Of a stretch of DNA of 64,000 nt, positions 12,533 to 22,799 are shown in pieces. The notes beneath the pieces are model-generated. The model did no database searches. It had not been told where the DNA came from and was given only the letters and a program-made list of their open reading frames with translations. Positions within the stretch are counted from its first letter, which is position 1. Every line of letters begins with the position of its first letter. Both the position numbers and the translations under genes were made by a program. This DNA comes from Kryptolebias marmoratus. Taxonomy: Eukaryota; Chordata; Actinopteri; Cyprinodontiformes; Rivulidae. The DNA lies in NCBI RefSeq assembly GCF_001649575.2, contig NC_051438.1, forward strand, positions 26,903,129 to 26,967,128. The letters run 5' to 3'.

Positions 12533-12775
12533 TGACGAAACACTAGCTCTGCTTTTCCGACGTGAAAGCCTTCAGGAACGCGTGAGAGCCGCCACAGAGC
12601 CGCGGTTTCCCTCCACAGAGGTTCGACTGTCAGCCAGCAGCGGAACCGGCGAAGCGACCGAACCAGTTGCTGCACTTCAGTGTCGCTTCTGTTAGGAGTC
12701 TGTGGGCTGATAACCAGCATCAAGTCAAACAGGGTTACCAGCACAACTTCCGCTTGGAGCCTTCAAAATAAAAGC
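12533..12775 (-). promoter_or_regulatory. Probable 5'UTR and proximal promoter of the limch1-like gene
   Basis: This block directly upstream of the start codon is clearly richer in GC and CpG than the flanking AT-rich DNA (for example GCCGCCACAGAGCCGCGG at 12589-12606). On the minus strand an ETS-type site, GCGGAAGT, lies at 12753-12746. A weak AT-rich TATA-like stretch (TTTTATTTTG) lies around 12764-12773. The block also holds a 70-codon upstream open frame, starting with ATG at 12720-12718 and ending at 12508, in a different frame and overlapping the main start. No transcription start can be fixed from sequence alone. Confidence 0.5.
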
Positions 12776-13169
12776 TTAAATTCATGGGCTCTTTACATTT
12801 GCTCATGTAACACAAATTAGGCCACAATCACGTCTAAAGGCCCCAGGCTAACTGCCATCTATCTGTTTTTTGTTTGTTTGTTTGTTTTAAAGCTTTGAGC
12901 ATCATTACAACGCAAAGTTAGACAACCAAACGAACAGTAAAAGGTAACATTTTTAAACATAAAAGTTACATTAGAACCACAAAAAACCTAACTTGGATTA
13001 GACACTTAAAAACAGATGGAGTTGGTTTAGCTTCTCTAAGATCTGTTGATTAAATCTTCCTTAATCCGGACTTTAAAATGTATCTTCAAGTCAAGTGAAA
13101 ACGGGCATACATTTATTAAAACCTGGATTTTGGCAGCCCATTTCCACTACTTTCATTTTAAAAAATGCA
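12776..13169. other. AT-rich 5' flank, nothing recognised
   Basis: Flanking DNA upstream of the gene, with a short TTTG microsatellite at about 12867-12886. No exon or recognised repeat was seen. Confidence 0.5.
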
Positions 13170-13395
13170 AAGGCATTATTTTGAGATACTATTTCAAAAT
13201 TATGACAGCATCTCATAATTAGGAGTCACTAACTATGAGAGTGTCTCATACTTATGAGATGCTTAGGTATAGTTATGAATTAGTGTCTTATAGTTATGAG
13301 ATGCTAAGACATATTTTTGAGATAGAATCTCAAAAAAGTGAAATGTTATGTCATAATTTTGAAATACTATGTTGTAGTTATTACTTAGAGGAACT
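13170..13395. repeat. Degenerate minisatellite built on TCATAnTTATGAGAT
   Basis: The motif TATGAGAT/ATCTCATA recurs about every 20-30 bases with diverged spacers (13209-13222, 13243-13261, 13287-13303, 13317-13332 and onward to GAAATACTATG at 13362). Each unit is itself partly self-complementary. It gives a chance open frame at 13235-13429 whose repetitive peptide (SYEMLRYSYEL) is a by-product of the repeat and not a gene. Confidence 0.75.
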
Positions 13396-13689
13396 TTGTT
13401 TTTATTTTACTTCAGAGTATCAGATATGAGCGTCCATACAAAAATGAAAATGGCAAAGTACACATTTTTGTCTTTAATATGGTGCAAATAATTAAAATAT
13501 TTGCTTTTTTGTTATGTAAAAAAAACCTTATTCAGAAGGTGCTGCTTTTCATGACGATCAAAAATAAGAGTGAAAATTTGCAGTAGAATGTAAAAAGTCT
13601 TTCTAGATGCACATTTGACCAAATAAGTTAATAACTTAAATTCATGTATAAAAACGACGAATTATTGCACAGAAAGAGTCTTAAGGGGT

Positions 13690-13990
13690 CGTCTTAATGC
13701 CCACAACTGACAGAAATTTCTGGTATGTGGTCTTATTTTGATGGTAACACGCTTCCGGGAAAGCTGAGCTGTTCTTATTTGGCTTGCCGTAGTTTGGGAC
13801 ATGCACACCGCAGTATGATCTGCTTCAATGGCTTAAAATACACCGAGCAGCGCCGCTCCGGAGGCAGCCAATGAGGGCAGCAGCACGCTGGGGATCTCAC
13901 ACCCACTTTCACTATATGGAGCAAATGGAAAGGAACTGAGCTCACAACTGTCCATCCCTGGTGTTAGGTTTTAAGTATGCAAATTACAGT
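13690..13990. promoter_or_regulatory. Promoter-like block 1.3 kb upstream of exon 1
   Basis: GC content rises locally. The block holds an ETS site (CCGGAAGC on the minus strand, 13759-13752), an NF-Y-type CCAATGAG (13868-13875), a TATA-like TTAAAATA (13833-13840) and CpG-containing GCAGCGCCGCTCCGG (13847-13861). On the minus strand the CCAAT-to-TATA spacing of about 30 bases, with the TATA downstream, is the normal order for a core promoter firing toward the limch1-like gene. It could be an alternative promoter or a regulatory element; no donor was identified. Confidence 0.3.
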
Positions 13991-13995
13991 TAACT

Positions 13996-15176
13996 AATTA
14001 ATTATCCATCTTGCTTTTTTTTTTGCAATTAACACAAAAATGTATGAGACACTTAGTTTTGCGAAAACACAACCTACTGCAATTTTTAAAGTAAAAAATG
14101 TCACCTTTTTCCTACTTGTGCTAACTTGCAAACAATTATTTCTATAAGTTGCATTGTCAATCTAAAGTCAGTCTGGTTTGACGTTACAATTTTTGTTTTT
14201 TAGCATAGTTTGCACATGAAGTTGCAATTATTGAATTATTCTAACATGAGCCAGCTTGTCTTTGAAGGCTCTGTTTTGGAGTAGGACACATAATTAGCTG
14301 CAGCTCCCACAAACACAGTGATCAGTGGGTGAAAGAGAGTCCAATTAAACCAAAGACCTCACTTTGAAAAATTCAAACCTGTTTTTTTAAATCACCAACT
14401 GTTTTGTGTTAATGATTTCTTATCTATGTTTTCTTTTTAACAATATAATATTTTTTTAAAACTATGTAACCAATAAAATAGGTTTTTTTAAAAATATTTT
14501 TTGAATGATCACTTAAACAAATTATTATTTATCCTGAACATTCAGCAATAAAAGCCCTCAGTTTATGAAGCTGCATTCCTTATATCTTATAGATGTGCAT
14601 AAGGTGGCAGGATGGATATCACCAATCTGAACTTTTCAAGGCCTCAAAAGTTCACACTGTTTTTGTTCATAGGTTTTGCAATACTTCTTAAATCTCTGCT
14701 GACATCTTGTGGAAAAATGCAGCAGCACAGAAAACGTTTCGGTCTCACAAATCCTCTTTTATTGGGCTTTTATTTAATAAACGCAACATTTTCTGACCAA
14801 ATTGGGTCAAAGCATCACTCTGAAGAAGAAAACTGCTGTTTTATTGTCATGAATCTATTTTTGTTGTGTTGCATGTTCTATAACATAAATTTGATAACTT
14901 ATTTTTTAATATCAACTACTAGATAATACCAGATTTTAAAACCAGCAAAATAAAATCTTAAGAGCGGACTTACCACAGACCTAGGAAGAAACTCTGTTCA
15001 GGTATACTCCTTTTGGCCAAACTTTATTGAAAATAAAATATTAAAAAGGTGAAGTGGTGATTACAAGTTACATGCTTACAGCTAAAATCTAAACAGCAAA
15101 AGACACGAAATGTCAAATCCACAGTGGAGGGTCCACAGGAAGTACCCTATCTGCATGTGTTTGTGGTTTTAATAAA
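13996..15176. other. AT-rich spacer without recognised genes
   Basis: Low-complexity AT-rich DNA. A 104-codon ATG open frame on the plus strand (14612-14926) is hydrophobic and Phe/Leu-rich, as expected by chance in this composition, and matches nothing I know. Bases around 15010-15035 (TTTGGCCAAACTTTATTGAA) resemble the 3' end of a fish retroelement but are too short to assign. Confidence 0.4.
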
Positions 15177-15385
15177 CTCCTGTTCATGATTACGCCAAAA
15201 AATAACTTTTAAGACACCTCCTTTTCATGATTACAACAAAAAGGATGAGCTGAAACACACCTTTTCATTATTATGCATTAAAAACTGAAGTTACAGACAT
15301 CTTCTTTTCATGATTATGTGAAAAAGAGTAAAGTTACGAACACCTCCTTATTCCTAATGAAAAAAAGATTAAACTTGAAACACAC
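15177..15385. repeat. 43-bp minisatellite, five units
   Basis: Five successive units of 40-43 bases follow CTCCTTTTCATGATTAC, an A-rich middle, then a GAAACACAC-type end. They begin at about 15177, 15218, 15262, 15301 and 15344. Each of the first four contains an ATTA homeodomain core in the context TCATGATTA or TCATTATTA; the last is more diverged. Confidence 0.8.
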
Positions 15386-16622
15386 AAAAGCATATTGATA
15401 ACCATCCCCCCTCTCTTTCCTCCCTCCGCCTCTGCCCGTTTTCAGGGTCAGCTTTATCAGCTATCCACATCTCCCATTGGTTGAATCTGTTGCATCCCAG
15501 AATTTACAACATACTGGCTTCCAGGCTGGCTGCAGCTGTGCTGGGGAGGGCTCCTGGTTGCCATCCCTGTTAATACCAGATATAAGGAGACCGTGACCCC
15601 ATGAAAGGAGAGTTATAGTAGGTCAGTCCAAAGTTCATCTGTCCTGCAGGCACAAGTCAGAGCCTGGTACAACAGGGTTTCACCTCCTGTCGCAGCAGGT
15701 TGGCTGATAACATCACTTCTGCTCACAGCTCCAGATGAGGCCGGAGTCCCAGAAGTGTGAGACCTCACAGTTTCAGGATGGCATCGCCCCGAGTTACAAC
15801 ACTCGCCTCTCTCAAAAGAGAAAATAAGAGAGAAAAATCTACTAAAAAAATGAAAAAGAAAGCAAATATTTAAAAGGAAATCCGACAGAAACTGACCATT
15901 AATCCAATATTTTGATTTTGCAAATAAATAACTATATACACACAGGGACAGACATATTTGAAAATGTGTTAAAAAGCTAAATGAATGCAGTTTCCACATA
16001 TAATTATTTTAGGCTATATTTTTCCCTATACGTCTTTATAGCTAGCAGGTTGACGCAGGTCCTCAATCCTCCATGGTGCAATAAGCCACAATCCTGCTTT
16101 TAAATGTGTTGTGATTTTGGAATTATAAAACAACAGTTAGTATACTGGACTAGTTCTTCCTGGTTTGAATTGGTGGCAATGCTCTGTTAAAATAAATATT
16201 TCATTGTTTAAATTAAATGAAAATAAGCTAAGCTATCAACAAACAACTCTCATTAATGACCTTGTTTTGATATTCAGAACCACATTAATGTAAATGCATG
16301 AGACAATTGTCTGAATAAATATAAAAAATAGACCTTAGATTGTTTTTTTTCTGTTTATTCCTGTAGTTCTCACTCTGCTGCTGTATGTTTAGTCGTAAAA
16401 AGTTATGCTTAAAAACACTGTGATTGTGTATCAGGGAGTGTGAATTTCAGCCCCACATTTTTAGTGTACAAATTCTGGCTCCAAAAATACAACATGGCAG
16501 CATCTATAAACCGGATATTATGGCCTTGCTTTTGAACAACAGACAAAGACTCTTTGTCCATTATTTAACACAGTCTTCGATTCTGGAGCTGCAGATGCAC
16601 TGTGGCTACAGATCAGTCTGCT
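15386..16622. other. Spacer with a moderately GC-rich block, no gene assigned
   Basis: Bases 15420-15800 are richer in GC and of high complexity, including GGTTGCCATCCCTGTTAAT and a CCCATTGGTTG CCAAT-type site. The rest is AT-rich. Open frames of 128 codons (minus, 15613-15999) and 124 codons (plus, 16424-16798) match no family I know, and the second runs into a known dispersed repeat. Confidence 0.35.
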
Positions 16623-16634
16623 GCCCCCTGCTGG
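16623..16634 (+). promoter_or_regulatory. CTCF core motif match
   Basis: GCCCCCTGCTGG fits the CTCF core consensus (GCCMYCTRSTGG) at all twelve positions. It lies just outside the dispersed repeat that begins near 16705 and about 4 kb upstream of limch1 exon 1. Occupancy is unknown. Confidence 0.4.
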
Positions 16635-16704
16635 CAGACTCATCACTGCACAAGTGGACCCTATTAGCAGATCTGGACAAGGAAATTAAACTGGTAGCTC
16701 CATC

Positions 16705-16945
16705 TATCCGTTTTCTGAGCCTCTTTTTTTGTTCAGGTTTGTGCAGAGCTGGTGCCTGTCTCCAGCAGTCACTGGGTGAGATGTGGGATAGGTCCTGAAA
16801 AGGCTGCAAGTCCTTCAGAGACAACAAGACAGACCATCATTCACACTCTCACTTACACCTCGTGACATCTTACTAGGTTATTAACCTAACATGCATATCT
16901 TTTGGTCTGTTGAAGGAAACTTGAGTGCACAGAGAAATTTCCAGC
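16705..16945 (+). repeat. Diverged teleost interspersed repeat
   Basis: The order of TCCATCTATCCGTTTTCTGA, GAGCTGGTGCCTGTCTCCAG, CAGTCACTGGGTGAGATG, CATTCACACTCTCACTTACA, TATTAACCTAACATGCATAT and then a GAGTGCACAGAGAAA segment matches a very common fish repeat. That repeat includes the phrase for cleaned-up CAGTCACTGGGCGAGAGG. The copy is heavily diverged, so it is old. Confidence 0.7.
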
Positions 16946-18639
16946 TCGGTCAGGAAAACTTACCACGTAATGAGACAAAAAGACATTGTGGCAGATACAT
17001 CAACTATTAGCAAGTGAAAAAACTGAAATGACATTTGATTCACTTTTCTGCTGATTATCAGTTCCAGGTGCTCACTTCCAGTTCAAGTTATCTCAATCAT
17101 TTCCTTAGCCCAATCAAGGAAAATGGGTTTCATTTAGGTGCTAATAAACCAAAATCCCAAGCTGTACCTACTAGACCTGTTGTCGCTGGAGAGAGACCAT
17201 CTCTGACCATCTTTCTGGTTGGTTCTGGTGATCAAGAGGAAGCAACGTGTTGATGTGATGAGCTCAGAAACATCCTGGATCCCATCAGTGGATGATTGTT
17301 ACAGCATCCAGACAGAGCTTCAGTTCATGATGGAGAAAAGAACCAGTTCAGATCATAAAAGCTCAAACAAGCTGACATGTGAATGTTTTCCTGCCATTCT
17401 CTTCCTTGGTAATGTTTTTATTATTGAAACACGTGGCTCCTATTCCAACTTTATAAACAGACACAAAATGCTACTTGCCTTTAAAAACTGAGAACATGTT
17501 TGGGGTGCTTCTGCAGTCATCATTTTAATGTAGAGCACAAAGGAGCCACTTGATGGCACTCTACGATTTTAAATGCCAAGACAAACATTGTGTTGGCAGG
17601 CATTAAAGGAAAACCTTTGAAATGCTTCCATGTTATTCTCACACCTCAAGAGAAAAAAAGCTCAGTTGAAACACTTGTAAACATTTTTTTCTACAAACTG
17701 GAAAGTAAGGTTTGCGATGTGTGAAATAAGTACTTCCATGTTTTAATTATTCAACTTGTTTTCCACGCTCCCTCTCTTTGTTATTATGGGTTTTTAAATC
17801 TTTTTATTGTAAATTGCAGTGTTTACAATAAAAAAAAAGATTAAAAACATCTTTAGAGAAACTGTAAATAGCTGTGGAGTGTAACATTACAACAAGCATT
17901 TGAAATGCAAAGCCTCATCAGTATTTTCTGGATGTCCTTTTTTTACTTTGTTTGTAACGGTCCTGCTGAGACTTTCAACACATCTGAGAGCCATTAAATG
18001 GTTTTCAATAACACTTTAGCATCCAGTTTAAATAAATAATATTTAGGCAATAATAATTTCCATTAAGGAGTTTTTTACAGTAGTCTCAGTGAGTCTAAAC
18101 CCTAAAGTTTCATAACAGCAAAATGATTGTAGAAATATCTAAATTATGCAATTCTAAAAAGCCTCCTGGTCTTTAAGAGGACAGCTGCAGAGGTTGGCAA
18201 AGTCAAAAAAGTACAAATAATTGTAAAAATACTATTAAATAAAATTTTATACTACATACAGGAAAGTGGCAAATTCGAACTTCATCCAGGTGAACCTTTC
18301 ATGCTGAATTCCTCCACAGAGCAAAGCAGGTGATGAGGTTTGTTCATTGCTGCTTGAATAATTGTCTCATTCATGGATCAATATTTGCACAGCAGCTAAA
18401 TCAGACTTTAACAGAGCAAACAAAAATTTCCAGGAAACATTAATACAAGTTAAAGTTCTGTTTAGCCCTTGAGGTACTTTATGATGTCATAAGTACCAAA
18501 CCATGTGCATTAAGGTTACATGTCAATAAAAATTAACATAAGTGAGAAACAGAGGACAGCCATAGGCTCATTGTTTGCACTTCAGCTAGTCAAACCATAG
18601 CAGAGAAAACTGACACAAGGACATTCTGCGTCCCTATAA
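16946..18639. other. AT-rich spacer, no genes recognised
   Basis: Mostly AT-rich and featureless. The 17219-17491 open frame (90 codons) matches no known family. Bases 17160-17340 are more complex but cannot be assigned. Confidence 0.4.
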
Positions 18640-19150
18640 TCTTTTTATCCCACCAGGAATCTGCACTCCCAGGGCCCTGCCCTCACTTGCAGCCTGGCTT
18701 ACATAGCACCCAAATTTGACAGCTCCCCCCACAGGTGGTGGGTCCACAGGAAGGTGGCTTTCAGTTGTTCTTTAGGACTTGGTCTGGTTGAATCCCAGAA
18801 GCCACGGCTTGAGCACCCGGCACTCGCAAGTCCTCCCCTAGGTCAGGTTTCAGAAGGATTCCCCAGTTTCCCTTTCTGGGCAAGGTTGCCTGATGCATGT
18901 GGTTCCTCCATATAATTCAAATTAGTTCTACGAGGTCAGTTTGCCACTGGACACCCTACCAGGAGCTAATGCCCCAGACAACTTAACTTTCAGGAGGGCC
19001 CTCAACTTCCTCTACCATGTCAAGTTAGTGATTCTCCCCGATACAAGTGGGTGAAATGGGCTTTTTTTGTAGGGTAGTCGAGATCAGCCTTAGAGATCAG
19101 AAGAGAAGCTCCATCATCTGGGGGGAACTCAAAGGATGAATAGATGACAG
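18640..19150 (+). mobile_element. Non-LTR retrotransposon-derived remnant (non-coding part)
   Basis: The segments AGGTGGTGGGTCCACAGGAA, GGGCAAGGTTGCCTGATG, ACACCCTACCAGGAGCTAAT, GGGTGAAATGGGCTTTTTTT and CAGCCTTAGAGATCAGAAGA occur in the order I know from a widespread teleost element. In that element the CCCTACCAGG...AAGCCCC segment is followed by the GTGAAATGGG/CTTAGAGATAGG segment. All frames are broken by stops, and no protein remains. The clade was not assigned. Confidence 0.5.
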
Positions 19151-21094
19151 AAAAAAACCACAAAGTGTTGTAAACAAATTTACCATCATATTCAGCACCA
19201 AACAGTATTCCAACATTTCATGCATCCCTACATGAAAGTGATGGTGTTTTATTAATTTTCTGTCTTCCTGGACACAAGAATTCTGTTCTCTGAATGTAAT
19301 GTTGGCTCCTTTGTAATATCATGTTTTTCAATTAAAAAAATAGTTATTCGAATTTGAAAAACAAAAATAATAATAAATTCATAACAAGCATGTCTGTAAC
19401 AAAGTCACATATTTTGTTTGTGTTTATTGAACCTTTATTTCAACAACAACAACAACTAGTTTATTTGACATTATTTTTAGTGTCCTGGGTGTTTGTAGAT
19501 TACTTTTAAGAGTCACAAACTGGTAAACAAATAGAGTATATAATAGCTTGTTTATAAAAGCATGCATTTAGAGAGACACTGACAGCACAGTAATCATGTT
19601 TGTACCAAGTGACTTGTCATTAGTCTCCACCCTCATCTCAACAACTTTCTGTAACAAGTTATAGAGACACAGTGTGGTGAAATTCTCAGCGGTCAGAAGT
19701 GATTTAACATTTCCCTACCCTTCTTTTAAGTGCATTGCTGCACAACCAGATGTAAACATCATGCCATGTGACGACCACAACCCACGTCTCCCAAAACTTT
19801 AATGGGTTCAGTTTTCTGGGTTCCCATCCAGCAGACTGTGAACTCCAGTCTTTGCAATGGAGGCTGGATGAGGATGTAAACACAGCTTACAATTACAATT
19901 ATAAATCAACCGCCTAAAAGAGTTATGCTCTGCAGCCCTCAGGCTCTGCACACAAAGGCCCGGCCTTCTCACCCCACACCACCATGCCAGGAACTTCAGG
20001 CTGGCTATTCATTGGAATAAATCCTCAACTGAAACAAAAACTTCTTCAGTGGCAATGAAAGCTATGCAGAGGATGTTATGTTCATCCTTCTATTGTGCTG
20101 ACTGCTGCAGTATGTAGCCGATGATCCTGCTCTTAAAGCAGTGCTGAGACACAGTTTTACTTCATTTCTTTCAGTTGCACGGGTATGAAAACTACAGGGA
20201 GTATGAGTCTTTGCATCTTAAATTTTATGCAGAGTACAGCAATATGGGAGAGGGAGATAATAAAACCGGACAGGTTCTTTATTTGCATCAATATTGTCTT
20301 TTTGTCTGGATTTACTGCTTGATAAATGCACAGCATTTCGAAACAGAGCACTGATGAATTATGTCCCCACAATTTTCTTTTTTCTTTGCATATTCAGTGA
20401 AACATTTTTTTATTTATTTTAAACCCTGACTTGCTTTTTATAAGGATGTAAAACACCACATGTAGAGGTTCTTGTTAGCAAGTTGTCAACATTTGCCATT
20501 TAAAGCGCATTTAGAGATGAAATAATGTTAGAAGTGGAAAAACAAAACCTCAAAGGTTTCATTTTCTAATGGGTATAAACAATGGTTGTGTGCTAGATAC
20601 TAGAGTTCTACTTTGCATTACTTTAGCCTGAACCACAATATCCATTTGTCCAGATTATGGTTGCAAGATTATTTTTTACATCAACATTTCTGATAGCTTC
20701 CTAAAGACTTGTTTACAGCAAAATTCCTGTGTGAATGCTGATTCAGCAATCTATTATTATCTATTATCTATAGTTTTCTTTTGCATTTGCACTACTTCTG
20801 CATGTTTTGTGCTATTTTATTAATTCATATGATTTAAAGAGCAATCCTCTCCATTATACAACAACAGTGTATAATTTAATTTAAGTCTGAAATCAATAAT
20901 GCATTTTTGAATTGAATTGAACTGAATATGTTAAAATGTTTATCTACTTTAGGAGCTCGGTCTTATGATTTTTAGTTTTTACAAAATTTTTCCTATAGAA
21001 ATGCACTGAGACCTCTTAATTTTCTCTTTGTAATCTGCTTCAGCATACTAGTTCTATTTCTGTCTTCTCATGCTACTTTTAACTAGCGTTTTCT
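19151..21094. other. AT-rich spacer, no genes recognised
   Basis: Long AT-rich stretch with a short CAA repeat (19441-19455). Bases 19730-19870 are more complex. No exon was recognised. Confidence 0.4.
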
Positions 21095-21185
21095 TCATTT
21101 CAGTTTTCAGAATCAGCTTTATTTGGCCAAATTATGCATACAACAAGGAATTTGAGTGTAAATATACAGTCAACAAAATAAAATA
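21095..21185 (+). repeat. Short fragment of a dispersed retroelement end
   Basis: CAGAATCAGCTTTATTTGGC followed by CATACAACAAGGAATTTGAG is a recurrent fish repeat end, which normally reads AGAATCAGCTTTATTGGCCA...ACAAGGAATTTGACT. The copy is short and diverged. Confidence 0.6.
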
Positions 21186-22355
21186 TTATGCTTTTTTTAG
21201 TTTTATTAACAAGTCAGCTTCAGCTTTTAAAGCAAATGTTAGCAAAGTCATTCAGTACTCAGCATTCACACTTTATTTTTGCATAAAATAGAATAACTCT
21301 ACGTATAAATTGAAATCCTGTTTGGAGTCGGTAAGTGGGAAAACAAAGCTGCTGCTTCATCAGCTGGAGTGGGCCGAGCAGAAGGAGAAAGGAGACTCTT
21401 CATGGCCTCTCTGGAGACCAATGGACTACTATATTTGGTTTGCAATGATAGCCTGCGATCTAACCCTGCACACAAACCACACTTTCACTGTTCACTCAGG
21501 GTTGTGTAACAAGGCTCTGTTCTCACATTTAACTTCTGTTACTTTTTCCTACATGTGTTTCCAATTCAGGACACAGTCATAGTTTTGGGCTTTATGTTTT
21601 TTTTTTTTTTAAATCTTGTTCTTTTTGTTTATTCCTGTTTTTTAAAGCACTTATTGTTTGGTATTGAGGTTTTCATATATTGTGGTATTTAAGTGCAGAG
21701 ACATTCTCATTATTCACAATGTTTCAGTTTAAAGTAATTAAAAGTAAAATCCTGCTGCCCAACGTAGTGTGCACACCTAAGAAGGTTCATTAAAGCACAA
21801 AGACTGTTTCTTGTAAAAGTACATCTGGGAGAGTTTAATCAGTAAACATAAAAAAATGAAGGTTCATCTAAGCCACAGTCAGATACAGAGGATCAGCATG
21901 ACCCCCTTCTTTCACTGTGAGTTGTGGAAAAATGAAATCCCAGAAGATCTTGTGTTTTTATCTGTGGAGGGATCAGATAGTGTGAAGAGACTCTACCACT
22001 TTCCTTTGACCCAAACTTCAACCTACACACAAACAGCACACACATATTCATCTGCACACACTCCCCTACCCTAAGGAGAGAGGGAAGATTGAAGGAAAAA
22101 AGACCTCCCACCATGTGGTGTCATAGGAGGGCAGAAGCCTCTCAGAATGTGCTCACTCTGCACCCGGTCAAAGAGACCTCTTATGCTGGGGATTTTTATT
22201 CACAAGGAGAAGCAAGATGTGCTGTTCCATCTCCATCATACCCTCAGTTCACACATCAAGAACAGTGATATTGTGCCCTATTTCAGGACTGAGGATGTGG
22301 TATATTTATATATATTTCCTCCAAAAAAAGCAGTGTAAATGCTGAACTAAAATCT
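21186..22355. other. Spacer, no genes recognised
   Basis: It contains a 17-base poly(T)-rich tract near 21597 and a complex block at 21840-22320 with several short open frames on both strands. None was recognised. Confidence 0.35.
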
Positions 22356-22680
22356 GTTGAAGGAGCTAAAAATGAGCAAAAAGTAGCTAAATGCTGAATT
22401 CAGTAAAACTGAAGCTAAATGCAAAAATAAACAAAGTTGTAGTTAAATGCTAAAATAGGAAAAACAAAGTTAAAAGTTAAAATGAGCAAAACTGTAGCTA
22501 AAAACAATTTGTACAATTGTAGCTAAAGTTGAAAACCAGTAAAACTGTATTTAAAAGGTAAAAACAGCAAAATAATAGGTACAAGCTAAAAGTAGCTAAA
22601 CCATAGCTAAAAGCTAAAATTAGCACAACAGTAGCTAAATGATAAAATTTGCAATAAATAAATAAATCTCTATTTATTTT
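22356..22680. repeat. Degenerate tandem repeat of AGCTAAA units
   Basis: The motif (T)AGCTAAA recurs roughly every 20-45 bases with A-rich spacers such as AATGAGCAAAACTGTAGCTA (22482-22501). The units are irregular, so this is an old array. A related array in the opposite orientation lies at 45215-45345. Confidence 0.75.
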
Positions 22681-22772
22681 AATGAAACCAAAAAAGTTCA
22701 ATACAGTTAAATATTTTAAAAAGCAAAAAATTGCTGAAAGTATTCTGAAGAAGTTAGATTCCCTCCTCCCCC

Positions 22773-22796
22773 CATAAATAAATAAATAAATAAATA
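22773..22796. repeat. (AAAT)n microsatellite
   Basis: About six perfect units of ATAA/AAAT follow a short C-rich stretch. Confidence 0.9.
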
Positions 22797-22799
22797 GGA

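Noticed and set aside
14612..14926. 104-codon plus frame with hydrophobic stretches
   Set aside because: Phe/Leu-rich peptide expected from AT-rich DNA; no family match known to me.
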